The translations under genes and the position numbers were made by a program. A DNA stretch of 29,469 nt from DATFRX01 sp035630615 (GTDB lineage: Bacteria; Actinomycetota; Actinomycetes; Propionibacteriales; Nocardioidaceae): assembly GCA_035630615.1 (NCBI GenBank), contig DASQKI010000113.1, positions 1 through 29,469 on the forward strand, written 5' to 3'. Positions 1-8,182 of the stretch are shown here, in pieces. The notes under the pieces are model-generated. The model did no database searches. It was given only the letters and a program-made list of their open reading frames with translations, and was not told the origin of the DNA. Positions within the stretch are counted from its first letter, which is position 1; every line of letters begins with the position of its first letter.

Positions 1-270
1 GGCGTAGTTGAGCAGCTCGAGATAGAAGCGCACGAAGGCGATCGCGCCGGCCTTCGTGTACTTCGTCGCCGCCTCTGGTCGCTCCGGTGCCGCCGGCCCC
101 AAGGGTTCGGTTGGCGTCGGCTCCGTCGCGGGCGACGTGGAGCTGCTCGCGCTCGGCGACGGCAGACCCGAGTCGGGCGGCTCGTCGGAGTCGGCGTCGC
201 GACAACCGGACAGGGCGCCGCTCAGCGCCAACGCGGCGACCGCCGTTGCCACCATCCGTCGCGCCGACAC
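1..270 (-). CDS. DUF6318-like lipoprotein, C-terminus beyond the left edge
   Basis: Minus-strand frame open to the window edge, 90 residues visible. It begins with two arginines and a hydrophobic stretch ending in a lipobox, LSGC, with the lipid-bearing cysteine at residue 23. A Ser/Pro/Thr-rich linker follows, and then the start of a folded part reading AFVRFYLELLNYA. That phrase directly after a low-complexity linker is what I recall from DUF6318 lipoproteins of actinobacteria, whose function is unknown. The chosen start is the GTG at 270, because GAGGGG lies 6 nt upstream of it (282-277). An ATG at 288 and a GTG at 300 are in frame and possible. It should be exported and anchored to the outer face of the membrane. 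Confidence 0.75.
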   Translation of the reverse strand, partial: MSARRMVATAVAALALSGALSGCRDADSDEPPDSGLPSPSASSSTSPATEPTPTEPLGPAAPERPEAATKYTKAGAIAFVRFYLELLNYA

Positions 271-905
271 GCAGATCCCCTCACCCATCCTGCCGAGCAC
301 CCCTCGCCCATGTCCCGCCCATTGGTGCTTCACGGTATCGGCTGGGTGATTAGCCCCACAAGGTGCCAAACCGGATCTGGATGACCGCGTGCGGTCGCTA
401 CGACAACGCGGGGGCGCGAGCCCCAGCGGCGTCGCCAGTAGGGGCGACGTCAATTCCTGATCAACATTAACGACGCAATTGCCGGGCCATTTCCTTGTAC
501 TCAACAAGCGGTGCTCCCAGCATCCCGACCACCCCCCATGAATGGCCGGGCTGCTGACAGCACTCGTTGTTGGCGCGCACGCCGAGTAACCGGCGGGCGA
601 CGCCGAGCCACATGGTCTGGGTGGCGGTGCGGTGATCGTGGGCCCTGCGGTCACGTTCATCGCCAATGTACGCGCGTAATGACCCGATTCGCGCAGTCCA
701 CGTGCGTACACAAACAACTCTAAACAACCAGACGTACGCTGCGGGAGTTATTCACAGACCTTTTTGCATAACTGCCTGATGACGATGCCTGTCGGAGGGC
801 GCGTGTAAGAAGGAGGAACAACCGCTGCTCGACTACGGTTAGTAGCAGTACGTCGTGAACCAGCGCGGGTCGGGGCACGGCGTTCAGGGGAACGGAGGAC
901 GTGGC
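271..905. other. Intergenic stretch with no recognised gene
   Basis: About 630 bases between the divergent lipoprotein and PAP2 genes, which must hold both promoters. Open frames of 70-86 codons exist on both strands, but none has a convincing ribosome site or a product I recognise. The sequence is less GC-biased than the genes. A single near-match to a DnaA box, TTATTCACA, lies at 748-756. It sits inside a weak inverted repeat (AGTTAT and ATAACT). A strong Shine-Dalgarno-like AAGGAGG occurs near 812-818 without a following start codon in range. Confidence 0.5.
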
Positions 906-1859
906 ATGAGCGCGACAGCGCGGACCGCGCCAGCTGAGGTCTCAGCGCAACTGATGCCTGCCGTCGGCCCGCCCACGCCCACCCGCCGGATGCTGGGCCG
1001 GCTCGGCATCGAGCTGGCCTGGGTCGTCGGCATGTTGGGGCTCTACAACGTCGGCCGCTATATCGCCAAGCAGCACGTCGCTCCGGCATTCGACAACGCC
1101 ATGCAGCTGTGGGACTTCGAGCGCTGGATGAAGATCCCCAGCGAGCAGACGCTGCAGGCCACGGTCCTCAATGCATGGCCGTGGGGCATCGAGATGGCCA
1201 ACCGCTACTACGCGACCGTGCATTTCCCGCTCACGTTGGCGTTCTTGGTGTGGATGTTCCTGCGTCGGCCGGACCACTACCTCTGGATCCGGCGCAGCCT
1301 CGTCATCCTCACCTGCGCGGCGCTAGTCGGGCACCTGGCGTTCCCGCTCGCGCCGCCCCGCATGCTGCCGCAGCTCGGCTTCGTCGACACCGGCGTTCTG
1401 TTCAACATGAGCGTCTATGGCGCCGACGGTGCCAACAGCATTGCCAACCAGTACGCGGCGATGCCGAGCCTCCATGTCGCCTGGGCGGCGCTGGTCGCGG
1501 TCGGTCTGATCACGAGTACGCGTACGCGATGGCGCTGGTTCTGGATGATCCACCCCGCACTCACGCTCGCGGTCGTCGTCGTGACGGCAAACCACTATTG
1601 GCTCGACGGCATCATCGGGCTGCTGTTGCTCATCATCGCGCTGACGGTGACGGTGCGAGCCCGACCGGAGCCCGACGCCGAGGACGCCGAAGAACCCGCC
1701 GACGACGCGCCCGTCGACACGCCGGCTAAGGCTCCTGGGACTCCTGAGACTCCTGAGGTGGCCGCCCCGGCTCCCGCCCGGGTGGGTGCCGGCGTGAGCC
1801 GCTCCGCGTTGGCCGACACGCCCAGCGACACCCTCGACACGCCGGAATTACGACCCTGA
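906..1859 (+). CDS. PAP2-family membrane phosphatase/inositolphosphotransferase-like protein
   Basis: 317-residue polytopic membrane protein. The first hydrophobic segment follows a proline-rich N-terminus, and further segments surround the PAP2 signature. The motifs are MPSLHVAWA (H190, in the position of the SGH motif) and NHYWLDG (H230 and D234, the third PAP2 motif). The KxxxxxxRP motif of classical PAP2 enzymes is not obvious, as expected for the Aur1/Ipt1-like PAP2_3 subgroup. These proteins hydrolyse or transfer phosphate-linked lipid head groups at the membrane, but the substrate cannot be told here. After the last membrane segment comes a tail of about 65 residues rich in Pro, Ala, Asp and Thr, probably disordered. 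The start at 906 is set by GGAGG at 894-898, 7 nt upstream; an earlier ATG-like start at 855 lacks such a site. Confidence 0.85.
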   Translation: MSATARTAPAEVSAQLMPAVGPPTPTRRMLGRLGIELAWVVGMLGLYNVGRYIAKQHVAPAFDNAMQLWDFERWMKIPSEQTLQATVLNAWPWGIEMANRYYATVHFPLTLAFLVWMFLRRPDHYLWIRRSLVILTCAALVGHLAFPLAPPRMLPQLGFVDTGVLFNMSVYGADGANSIANQYAAMPSLHVAWAALVAVGLITSTRTRWRWFWMIHPALTLAVVVVTANHYWLDGIIGLLLLIIALTVTVRARPEPDAEDAEEPADDAPVDTPAKAPGTPETPEVAAPAPARVGAGVSRSALADTPSDTLDTPELRP

Positions 1860-1901
1860 CCTGCAGCGATGCAGAAAGTGTCGGAGGGGCGCGCGAAAAT
1901 C

Positions 1902-1931
1902 TTGCATGAGCCTCACCGCTCGGCGTAGTGT
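1902..1931 (+). promoter_or_regulatory. Probable promoter of the nrdR-nrdJ operon
   Basis: A -35-like TTGCAT at 1902-1907 and a -10-like TAGTGT at 1926-1931 are separated by 18 bp. This puts transcription start near 1938, inside the first NrdR box. Both hexamers are approximate matches to the housekeeping sigma consensus. Confidence 0.55.
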
Positions 1932-1977
1932 CACAACATCTAGTAGTTACACCGGTGTGATTTTCCACAGATAGTGG
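1931..1977 (+). promoter_or_regulatory. Two tandem NrdR boxes, 31 bp apart
   Basis: Box 1 is TCACAACATCTAGTAG (1931-1946) and box 2 is TTTCCACAGATAGTGG (1962-1977). Both fit the core of the NrdR box as I recall it (acaCwAtATaTwGtgt). They begin exactly 31 bp apart, three helical turns, the spacing known for NrdR targets. Box 1 covers the end of the -10 and the likely start point. NrdR bound here would repress its own gene and nrdJ when deoxynucleotides are plentiful. Confidence 0.8.
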
Positions 1978-2037
1978 TTCGTCACCCACAGATGGACACG
2001 GGTCGTCCACAGCGGCATCCCCAGGAGGAGCCTCAAC

Positions 2038-2511
2038 ATGCACTGTCCGCACTGCCGACACGGCGACAGCCGGGTGCTCGACAGCCGGGTGAGCGACGAC
2101 GGCGGCGCGATCCGACGTCGCCGGGTATGTCCGGAATGCGAAAAACGTTTCTCCACCGTAGAGCAGGTGCAGTTGTCGGTGCTGAAACGGTCCGGTGCGG
2201 CCGAGCCGTTCAGCCGCGACAAGGTGATCTCCGGCGTCCGCAAGGCATGCAAGGGCCGGCCGGTCAGCGAGGACGATCTGGCTCGCCTGGGGCAGTCCGT
2301 CGAGGACACGCTGCGAGCATCCGGATGCGCCGAGCTGCCGGCTCATGAGGTCGGGCTCGCGATTCTGGGTCCGCTCCGCGAGCTCGACGAGGTGGCCTAC
2401 CTGCGCTTCGCCAGCGTCTACCGGGCGTTTGAGTCCGCCACCGATTTCGAGACCGAGATCGCGATGCTGCGGGCCGAGCGCGAGCCGTTGCCGATGCCGC
2501 GAAGCGGATGA
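2038..2511 (+). CDS. nrdR: Transcriptional repressor NrdR
   Basis: 157 residues, the usual NrdR length. The N-terminal zinc ribbon has CPHC (C3, C6) and CPEC (C31, C34), with the basic RRRRVCPEC stretch typical of the family. The ATP-cone domain follows from about residue 49 (VLKRSGAAEPFSRDKV onward) to about 139. NrdR senses ATP/dATP through the cone and represses ribonucleotide reductase genes. AGGAGG at 2023-2028 lies 9 nt before the ATG. The gene sits behind two NrdR boxes and 83 bp ahead of nrdJ, so it very probably regulates its own operon. Confidence 0.97.
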   Translation: MHCPHCRHGDSRVLDSRVSDDGGAIRRRRVCPECEKRFSTVEQVQLSVLKRSGAAEPFSRDKVISGVRKACKGRPVSEDDLARLGQSVEDTLRASGCAELPAHEVGLAILGPLRELDEVAYLRFASVYRAFESATDFETEIAMLRAEREPLPMPRSG

Positions 2512-2594
2512 AGACAAACGTGAAGAGATTTGGGCAGAGACCTGCCCGGCCAGACGTTGAACATAGAAGTAGCGACGCGAAGGAGACTCGGGAC

Positions 2595-5420
2595 ATGACG
2601 GAGACGGTGAGCGGCGGGGCAAAGAAGGCGCACGCCGGTAAGGGCCTGAAGATCGAGCGGATCTTCACCACGGCTGGCACCCACCCCTACGACGAGGTGA
2701 CCTGGGAGCGCCGCGACGTCGTCCAGACCAACTGGAAGACGGGGGAGACCGTCTTCGAGCAGCGCGGGGTCGAGTTCCCCGAGTCCTGGAGCGCCAACGC
2801 GTCGACCATCGTCACGAGCAAATACTTCCGCGGCGCGCTCGGCACCGACGGTCGCGAGTCGAGCCTGAAGCAGCTCATCGACCGGGTCGTCAAGACCTAC
2901 GTACGAGCCGGCCAGGAGCACGGCTACTTCGCGGCCGAGGCCGATGCCGAGGTTTTCGAGCACGAGCTGACCTGGCTGCTGCTGCACCAATACTTCGCGT
3001 TCAACAGCCCTGTCTGGTTCAACGTCGGCACGTCGAGCCCGCAGCAGGTGTCGGCGTGCTTCATCCTCGCGGTCGACGACAACATGGACTCGATCCTCAA
3101 CTGGTACAAGGAGGAGGGTCTGATCTTCAAGGGCGGCTCCGGCTCCGGTCTCAACATCTCCCGGATCCGGTCGTCCAAGGAGTTGCTGCGCTCGTCCGGC
3201 GGCACCGCGAGTGGCCCGGTCAGCTTCATGCGCGGCGCCGACGCGTCGGCCGGCACGATCAAGTCCGGCGGCGCGACTCGACGGGCGGCCAAGATGGTCG
3301 TGCTCGACGTCGATCACCCCGACGTCGAGGAGTTCGTGTGGACCAAGGCACGCGAGGAGGACAAGATCCGCGTGCTGCGCGACGCCGGGTTCGACATGGA
3401 CCTCGGCGGCGCCGACATCCACTCGGTGCAATACCAAAACGCCAACAACTCGGTCCGCGTCACCGACGAGTTCATGCAGGCGGTCGAGCAGGGTGACGAG
3501 TTCGGGCTGCGGGCCCGCATCACCGGCGAGGTCATCGAGACCGTCGACGCGCGCAAGCTCTGGCAAGACCTCGCGCAAGCCGCGTGGGAGTGCGCCGACC
3601 CCGGCGTGCAATACGACTCGACCATCAACGACTGGCACACGACGCCCGAGACCGGTCGGATCACCGCGTCCAACCCGTGCTCCGAATACATGCACCTCGA
3701 CAACTCGAGCTGCAACCTCGCGAGCCTCAACCTGCTCAAGTTCGTCAAGGACGACGGCACGTTCGACGTCAGGTCGTTCGTCAAGGCGGTCGAGTTCGTC
3801 ATCACGGCGATGGACATCTCGATCTGCTTCGCCGACTTTCCGACCGATGCGATCGGCGACACGACCCGCGCATACCGCCAGCTCGGCATCGGGTACGCCA
3901 ACCTCGGCGCCCTGTTGATGGCGTCCGGCCTGGCCTACGACTCCGACGGCGGTCGCGCCCTGGCGGCGTCGATCACGAGCCTGATGACGGGCGTGGCCTA
4001 CCGGCGGTCGGCCGAGCTCGCCGGCGTGGTCGGGCCCTACGACGGATACGCCCGCAACGCCGAGCCACACGCCCGCGTCATGCGCAAGCACCAGGCAGCC
4101 AACGACACCGTGCGCACCCGGCACGCGATCGACATCGAGGTGCACAAGGCCGCCACGAAGGAGTGGGCCGACGGCTTGAAGCTGGGCACCAAAAACGGCT
4201 GGCGCAACGCGCAGGCGAGCGTCCTCGCGCCGACCGGCACGATCGGCTTCATGATGGACTGCGACACGACCGGCGTCGAGCCCGACTTCAGCCTGGTGAA
4301 GTTCAAGAAGCTTGTCGGTGGCGGGTCGATGCAGATCGTCAACAACACGGTGCCGGCGGCGCTGACCAAGCTGGGCTACCAGCCCGAGCAGATCGAGGCG
4401 ATCGTCGAATACATCGCCGACAACGGCCACGTCATCGACGCCCCGGGCCTGCGGCAGGAGCACTACGAGGTGTTCGACTGCGCGGTCGGTGAGCGGGCCA
4501 TCAAGCCGATGGGTCACGTGCGCATGATGGCGGCGGTGCAGCCGTTCATCTCCGGCGCGATCTCCAAGACGGTCAACATGCCCGAGTCGGCGACCGTCGA
4601 GGAGATCGGCGACATCTACTACCAGGGTTGGAAGCTCGGCCTCAAGGCGCTCGCGGTCTACCGCGACAACTGCAAGGTCGGCCAGCCGCTCAGCGACTCC
4701 AAGTCGCAGTCGAAGGCGACCGAGCCGGAAAAGGTCATCGAATACCGGCCGGAGCGCAAGCGACTGCCGAAGCAGCGCCCGTCCCAGACGACGTCGTTCA
4801 CCGTCGGCGGGGCCGAGGGCTACATGACGGCCGGGTCCTACCCCGACAACGGTCTGGGCGAGGTCTTCCTCAAGCTCGGCAAGCAGGGCTCCACGTTGGC
4901 CGGTGTGATGGACGCGTTCTCGATGGCGATCTCGATCTCGCTTCAATACGGCGTGCCGCTCGAGACGTACGTCAAGAAGTTCACCAACATGAAGTTTGAG
5001 CCGGCCGGCCTGACCGACGACCCGGACATCCGGATGAGCCAGTCGGTGATGGACTACATCTTCCGGCGGCTGGCGCTCGACTTCCTGCCGTTCGAGAAGC
5101 GTGCAGAGCTCGGCATCTACACCGCCGAGGAGCGCAAGCGGCAGCTCGACACCGGCTCCTACGAAGAGGCCGACGACGACGTCGCTTCGGTGTCCGAGGC
5201 CGAGTCGCTGCGGGAGACGCCGCCGCGGTCGGCGGCCGCCGAGGCCGAGGCTGCGGTGGCCAAGCCGGCTCCGGATTCGGCGCACACGTCGGCCGAGCTG
5301 ATGGAGACCATGGGCGCCTCCGTCGACGCTCCGCTGTGCTTTACCTGCGGCACGAAGATGCGCCCGGCCGGTTCGTGCTTCGTCTGCGAAGGCTGCGGCA
5401 GCACCAGCGGCTGCAGCTGA
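2595..5420 (+). CDS. nrdJ: Class II (adenosylcobalamin-dependent) ribonucleotide reductase
   Basis: 941 residues; reduces ribonucleotides to deoxyribonucleotides with a radical generated from adenosylcobalamin. The catalytic set is visible: C155 (SACFIL) and C373 (SSCNLAS) as the substrate-reducing pair, and N360, C362 and E364 in NPCSE as the radical site. A linker rich in Ala/Glu (about 865-905) leads to a C-terminal cysteine cluster (CFTCGTKM, CFVCEGCG, GCS) that resembles a zinc-ribbon and serves in reactivation by thioredoxin-type donors. The start at 2595 is preferred because AAGGAG lies about 10 nt upstream and the family begins near this point; an in-frame ATG at 2508 overlaps the end of nrdR. 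It is co-transcribed with nrdR and should be under NrdR control. No cobalamin riboswitch is apparent upstream. Confidence 0.96.
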   Translation: MTETVSGGAKKAHAGKGLKIERIFTTAGTHPYDEVTWERRDVVQTNWKTGETVFEQRGVEFPESWSANASTIVTSKYFRGALGTDGRESSLKQLIDRVVKTYVRAGQEHGYFAAEADAEVFEHELTWLLLHQYFAFNSPVWFNVGTSSPQQVSACFILAVDDNMDSILNWYKEEGLIFKGGSGSGLNISRIRSSKELLRSSGGTASGPVSFMRGADASAGTIKSGGATRRAAKMVVLDVDHPDVEEFVWTKAREEDKIRVLRDAGFDMDLGGADIHSVQYQNANNSVRVTDEFMQAVEQGDEFGLRARITGEVIETVDARKLWQDLAQAAWECADPGVQYDSTINDWHTTPETGRITASNPCSEYMHLDNSSCNLASLNLLKFVKDDGTFDVRSFVKAVEFVITAMDISICFADFPTDAIGDTTRAYRQLGIGYANLGALLMASGLAYDSDGGRALAASITSLMTGVAYRRSAELAGVVGPYDGYARNAEPHARVMRKHQAANDTVRTRHAIDIEVHKAATKEWADGLKLGTKNGWRNAQASVLAPTGTIGFMMDCDTTGVEPDFSLVKFKKLVGGGSMQIVNNTVPAALTKLGYQPEQIEAIVEYIADNGHVIDAPGLRQEHYEVFDCAVGERAIKPMGHVRMMAAVQPFISGAISKTVNMPESATVEEIGDIYYQGWKLGLKALAVYRDNCKVGQPLSDSKSQSKATEPEKVIEYRPERKRLPKQRPSQTTSFTVGGAEGYMTAGSYPDNGLGEVFLKLGKQGSTLAGVMDAFSMAISISLQYGVPLETYVKKFTNMKFEPAGLTDDPDIRMSQSVMDYIFRRLALDFLPFEKRAELGIYTAEERKRQLDTGSYEEADDDVASVSEAESLRETPPRSAAAEAEAAVAKPAPDSAHTSAELMETMGASVDAPLCFTCGTKMRPAGSCFVCEGCGSTSGCS

Positions 5421-5443
5421 CGCAGATAGATTGTGGCTGAAAT

Positions 5444-5478
5444 GCCGGCCCGGCTCCCCGGTAGGGCGCCGGGTCGGC
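5444..5478 (+). terminator. Hairpin terminator after nrdJ
   Basis: GCCGGCCCGGC at 5444-5454 pairs with GCCGGGTCGGC at 5468-5478 over 11 bp, allowing one G-U pair, around a 13-nt loop. It lies 23 bp after the nrdJ stop. There is no long T-run, which is common in high-GC actinobacteria. Confidence 0.65.
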
Positions 5479-5537
5479 CTTCGTTCAGGTCGGAGCGGCT
5501 GTAGTCGAGGAAGGGCCGAGCGGTCAGGCGTGCCGAC

Positions 5538-5596
5538 GGTTGTGTGCGCAGATCGTTCACCCGGCATCCCGCGGAGAACGATTTGCGCACACAACC
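5538..5596. repeat. 59-bp palindromic intergenic repeat, copy 1
   Basis: Two 21-nt arms (5538-5558 and 5576-5596) are reverse complements at 20 of 21 positions around a 17-nt centre. The arms contain TGTGCGCAGATCGTTC and GAACGATTTGCGCACA. The same 59-bp unit recurs at 10297-10355 without gaps, with about 48 of 59 bases identical by hand alignment. It lies between the nrdJ terminator and the aldo/keto reductase, ending 22 bp before that gene's ATG. Confidence 0.85.
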
Positions 5597-5618
5597 GAAG
5601 CGCTGAACGATTGCGGAC

Positions 5619-6467
5619 ATGACCGCGCCGCTGGGGACGCCGATCCCCACGATCACACTGAACGACGGCCACTCGATCCCGCAGCTGGGCCTGGGCACGT
5701 GGCCGATGAGCGACGCCGAGGCGGCTGACGGGGTGTCGGCTGCTCTGGAGATCGGCTACCGGCTGGTCGACACGGCGGCGAAGTACGAGAACGAGGTGGG
5801 CATCGGGCGTGGGCTCGCGGCGTCCGGCGTACCGCGTGACGAGCTTCATGTCACGACGAAGCTCCGTGGCTCGGAGCAGGGCTACGAGTCGGCCAAGGCT
5901 GCGTTGGCGCGGAGCCTCGAGCGGCTCGGGCTCGACTACGTCGACACGTACCTGATCCATTGGCCGCTGCCGCGAATCGATGCGTACGTCGACTCGTACC
6001 GGGCGATGGTCGAGCTGAAGGAGCAGGGGCTGATCCGATCGGTCGGCGTCTCGAACTTCAAGCGGCACCACCTCGAGCGGCTGATCGACGAGGTCGGGGT
6101 CGTGCCGGCCGTGAACCAGATCCAGCTCTCGCCGGCGCTTGCTCGGAAAGAGATCCGCGCGTTCCACGACGAGATCGGCGTCGTCACCCAGGCATGGAGC
6201 CCACTGGGGCGTCAGCAGAGTCTCGTCGACGATCCCGTGGTGGGAGAGCTCGCCGAGGAGTACGGGCGCACGCCTGCGCAGATCATGCTCCGCTGGGAGG
6301 TGCAGCAGGGCATCGTGACCATCCCGAAGTCGAGCGATCCCGAGCGGCAGTCGACCAACGCGTCGGTCTTCGACTTCGAGCTCAGCGATGACGCGATGGC
6401 GCGGCTGGCGGCTCTCGATCGCGGCGAGAACGCGGCGGGTGACTCCGATCGGCACGAGGAGTTCTGA
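5619..6467 (+). CDS. Aldo/keto reductase, 2,5-diketo-D-gluconate reductase-like
   Basis: 282 residues, the usual length of a single-domain AKR barrel. The catalytic tetrad is complete: D51 and Y56 (VDTAAKYENE), K81 (VTTKLRG) and H114 (TYLIHWP). GVSNF near residues 142-146 and IPKS near 227-230 are the other family signatures, the latter contacting the NADPH phosphate. It should reduce an aldehyde or ketone with NADPH in the cytoplasm; the substrate cannot be told from sequence. No clear Shine-Dalgarno site precedes the ATG at 5619, and the palindromic repeat occupies the space just upstream, so its mRNA leader may be structured. It appears to be a single-gene unit. Confidence 0.92.
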   Translation: MTAPLGTPIPTITLNDGHSIPQLGLGTWPMSDAEAADGVSAALEIGYRLVDTAAKYENEVGIGRGLAASGVPRDELHVTTKLRGSEQGYESAKAALARSLERLGLDYVDTYLIHWPLPRIDAYVDSYRAMVELKEQGLIRSVGVSNFKRHHLERLIDEVGVVPAVNQIQLSPALARKEIRAFHDEIGVVTQAWSPLGRQQSLVDDPVVGELAEEYGRTPAQIMLRWEVQQGIVTIPKSSDPERQSTNASVFDFELSDDAMARLAALDRGENAAGDSDRHEEF

Positions 6468-6497
6468 GCCACCGACTGCTCGGGTGGTCGAGCTGTC

Positions 6498-6564
6498 ACC
6501 GTACGGTGGCGAAGCTGGTTGGACACCGTACGGTTACATGTCTATGCTGTAACCGTACGGTGTC
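6498..6564 (+). promoter_or_regulatory. Three identical operators of the hipBA operon, 27-bp period
   Basis: The 10-bp palindrome ACCGTACGGT occurs at 6498-6507, 6525-6534 and 6552-6561, each exactly 27 bp after the last. The second and third lie within a perfect 17-bp inverted repeat: GACACCGTACGGTTACA (6522-6538) and TGTAACCGTACGGTGTC (6548-6564), with a 9-bp spacer. The second fits between the -35 and -10, and the third covers the likely start of transcription. This is the layout expected for autorepression by HipB, as in other HipBA operons. Confidence 0.9.
6519..6548 (+). promoter_or_regulatory. Promoter of the hipBA operon
   Basis: TTGGAC (6519-6524) and TATGCT (6543-6548) are separated by 18 bp. 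The start point should fall near 6555, inside the third operator. It gives a leader of roughly 25 nt before the hipB GTG. Confidence 0.65.
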
Positions 6565-6580
6565 AACGAGGGAGGCTGAT

Positions 6581-6874
6581 GTGACGACGGTGCAGAGCAT
6601 CCGGACGGCGGCGCTGGGTCGGCGTCGGGAGCTAGGTCTATCGCAGGCGCAGCTCGCCGAGCGGGTCGGCGTCTCGCGCAAGTGGCTGTCGGAGTTTGAG
6701 CGCGGCAAGGCCACGGCCGAGCTCGGTCTTGTCCTGCGCGTGCTCGAGAGCCTCGGACTCCAGGTCACGATCGGTCCGACCGCGGAGGGCCAACGTGCGG
6801 ACGCGACCGGACGAGTAACGAACCCACCGGTCGATCTCGACGCACTGCTCGAGGACTATCGCGATGGTCGATGA
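6581..6874 (+). CDS. hipB: HipB-type antitoxin, XRE-family regulator
   Basis: 97-residue protein with one XRE helix-turn-helix near residues 20-43 (SQAQLAERVGVSRKWLSEFE), then a short helical part and a polar tail. It should bind HipA, neutralise it, and repress the operon through the three palindromes upstream. The start is the GTG at 6581: GGAGG at 6571-6575 is 5 nt upstream, and an in-frame ATG at 6506 would lie inside the operators. The last 11 nt overlap the start of hipA, so the two are translationally coupled. Confidence 0.88.
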   Translation: MTTVQSIRTAALGRRRELGLSQAQLAERVGVSRKWLSEFERGKATAELGLVLRVLESLGLQVTIGPTAEGQRADATGRVTNPPVDLDALLEDYRDGR

Positions 6875-8138
6875 ACTGCTAGTCGTCCACGACCGTGAGG
6901 TGGTGGCGACACTCGCTCGCCGACGAGGCGGTGGCATCGTGCTCGAGTACGACGCTGACTACATGCGTCGGCCCGATGCGACCCCGTTGTCGGTGTGCTT
7001 GCCGACCGCCGTAGCCACCCACGCCGATGCCAAGGTGCGCGACTGGCTGTGGGGGCTGCTGCCCGACAACGACGCGGTCCTCAACCGCTGGGCGCGTGAC
7101 TTCGGCGTGGCGGGGTCCAACCCGTTCAGCCTGCTCAGCTCGCCGATCGGGCTGGACTGCGCAGGGGCGTTCAGCTTCGTCCCGGCCGATCGGCGTGACG
7201 AGGCCACGGCTGGCGGAAGGAGCGTGGAGTGGTTGACCGAGACGCAGGTCGCGGACTCCTTGCGCGAGCTCGGCTTCGATCGCACGGCCTGGCTCGGCAC
7301 GACGCCGCCGGGTCGCTTCAGCCTCGCCGGCGTCCAGGCAAAGACCGCGCTGCTCTGGGACGGCAAACGCTGGGGTCGACCCTCCGGCGCCACTGCGACC
7401 AGCCATATCATCAAGCCGGCCATCGCCGGTCTCGATGATCACGACCTCAACGAGCACCTGTGCCTGCGTGCCGCGCGGGAGATCGGTCTCCCGACGGTGG
7501 ACACACAGGTGCAGACCTTCGAGGATCAATCGGCGATCGTCGTACGCCGCTATGACCGGATCGAGCGCGACGGCCGGCAGATCCGCGTCCATCAGGAGGA
7601 TCTGTGCCAGGCGTTCGGGCTCACGCCGAACCTGAAGTACCAGGCCGACGGCGGCCCGTCCCCGCGGCGGATTGCCGACCTCTTGCGGATCGCCATGCCG
7701 GCGCTGGCGGCCGACCGGGCCGTTCGCGACTTCACTGACGCGCTGGTGTGGAACTGGATCATCGCCGGCACGGACGCACACGCGAAGAACTACTCGCTGC
7801 TGTTGTCGGGCGACAGCGTACGGCTGGCGCCCTTCTATGACATCGCGTCGGCCCTGCCGTACGACGACATGCCGATCCAGAAGCTGCGGCTGGCGATGAA
7901 GTTCGGCGGCCACTACTCATTGGAGACGATGCCGTCGACCTGGCGGCGATTGGCGGCCGATGTCGGGCTACCGGTCGACGAAGTGACGCAGCGGGCGCGG
8001 AGGCTCGTCGAGGGCGCGTCGGAGGCGTTCGCTGTGGCAGCGCGTGCGAATGATGTCGCCGATCTCGACAGTGGCCTGCCGTCGCGATTGCTCGACGCGG
8101 TGGCGGCCAGGGCAAAGCAATGTGCGAGATCGCTGTGA
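6864..8138 (+). CDS. hipA: HipA-type serine/threonine kinase toxin
   Basis: 424 residues, full HipA length. The N-terminal subdomain carries WLWGLLPDN. The activation-loop motif FSLAGVQAK contains S153, which matches the autophosphorylated Ser150 of E. coli HipA. HIIKP gives the ATP lysine K184. The catalytic loop GTDAHAKNY has D304 and N309, and FYDIAS has D326 as the metal-binding Asp. All key residues are present, so it should be an active kinase. E. coli HipA phosphorylates glutamyl-tRNA synthetase and causes persistence; the target here is unknown. Unlike split HipBST systems, toxin and N-terminal subdomain are one chain. It overlaps hipB by 11 nt. Confidence 0.92.
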   Translation: MVDELLVVHDREVVATLARRRGGGIVLEYDADYMRRPDATPLSVCLPTAVATHADAKVRDWLWGLLPDNDAVLNRWARDFGVAGSNPFSLLSSPIGLDCAGAFSFVPADRRDEATAGGRSVEWLTETQVADSLRELGFDRTAWLGTTPPGRFSLAGVQAKTALLWDGKRWGRPSGATATSHIIKPAIAGLDDHDLNEHLCLRAAREIGLPTVDTQVQTFEDQSAIVVRRYDRIERDGRQIRVHQEDLCQAFGLTPNLKYQADGGPSPRRIADLLRIAMPALAADRAVRDFTDALVWNWIIAGTDAHAKNYSLLLSGDSVRLAPFYDIASALPYDDMPIQKLRLAMKFGGHYSLETMPSTWRRLAADVGLPVDEVTQRARRLVEGASEAFAVAARANDVADLDSGLPSRLLDAVAARAKQCARSL

Positions 8139-8143
8139 GCGTG

Positions 8144-8175
8144 CCGGGGGCGACACCGGATCGCGCCGCCCCCGG
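8144..8175. terminator. Bidirectional hairpin between convergent hipA and qorB
   Basis: CCGGGGGCG (8144-8152) and CGCCCCCGG (8167-8175) form a perfect 9-bp, all-GC stem with a 14-nt loop. It sits between the hipA stop (8138) and the qorB stop (8183), so it can serve both. Confidence 0.7.
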
Positions 8176-8182
8176 ACGTTCG

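Noticed and set aside
360..420. Possible IS3-type transposase relic (RYDNAG reading)
   Set aside because: Only four residues resemble the transposase signature, with no flanking similarity or terminal repeats.
467..727. An 86-codon minus-strand frame ending in EYKEMARQLRR, and a 70-codon frame opposite it
   Set aside because: The minus frame needs a TTG start without a ribosome site, and neither product is recognisable. It might be a relic, but I cannot name one.
748..756. DnaA box TTATTCACA as a sign of a replication origin
   Set aside because: It is a single site with one mismatch, with no cluster, no AT-rich stretch and no dnaA or dnaN nearby.
1860..2037. Cobalamin riboswitch before nrdR-nrdJ
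   Set aside because: No B12-box-like sequence or suitable leader length is seen; the space is filled by the promoter and NrdR boxes.
2418..6455. A 1345-codon open frame on the minus strand opposite nrdJ and the aldo/keto reductase
   Set aside because: It is antisense to two clear genes. Its composition (Arg, Leu, Val, Asp, His rich, no domains) is what the opposite strand of GC-biased codons gives.
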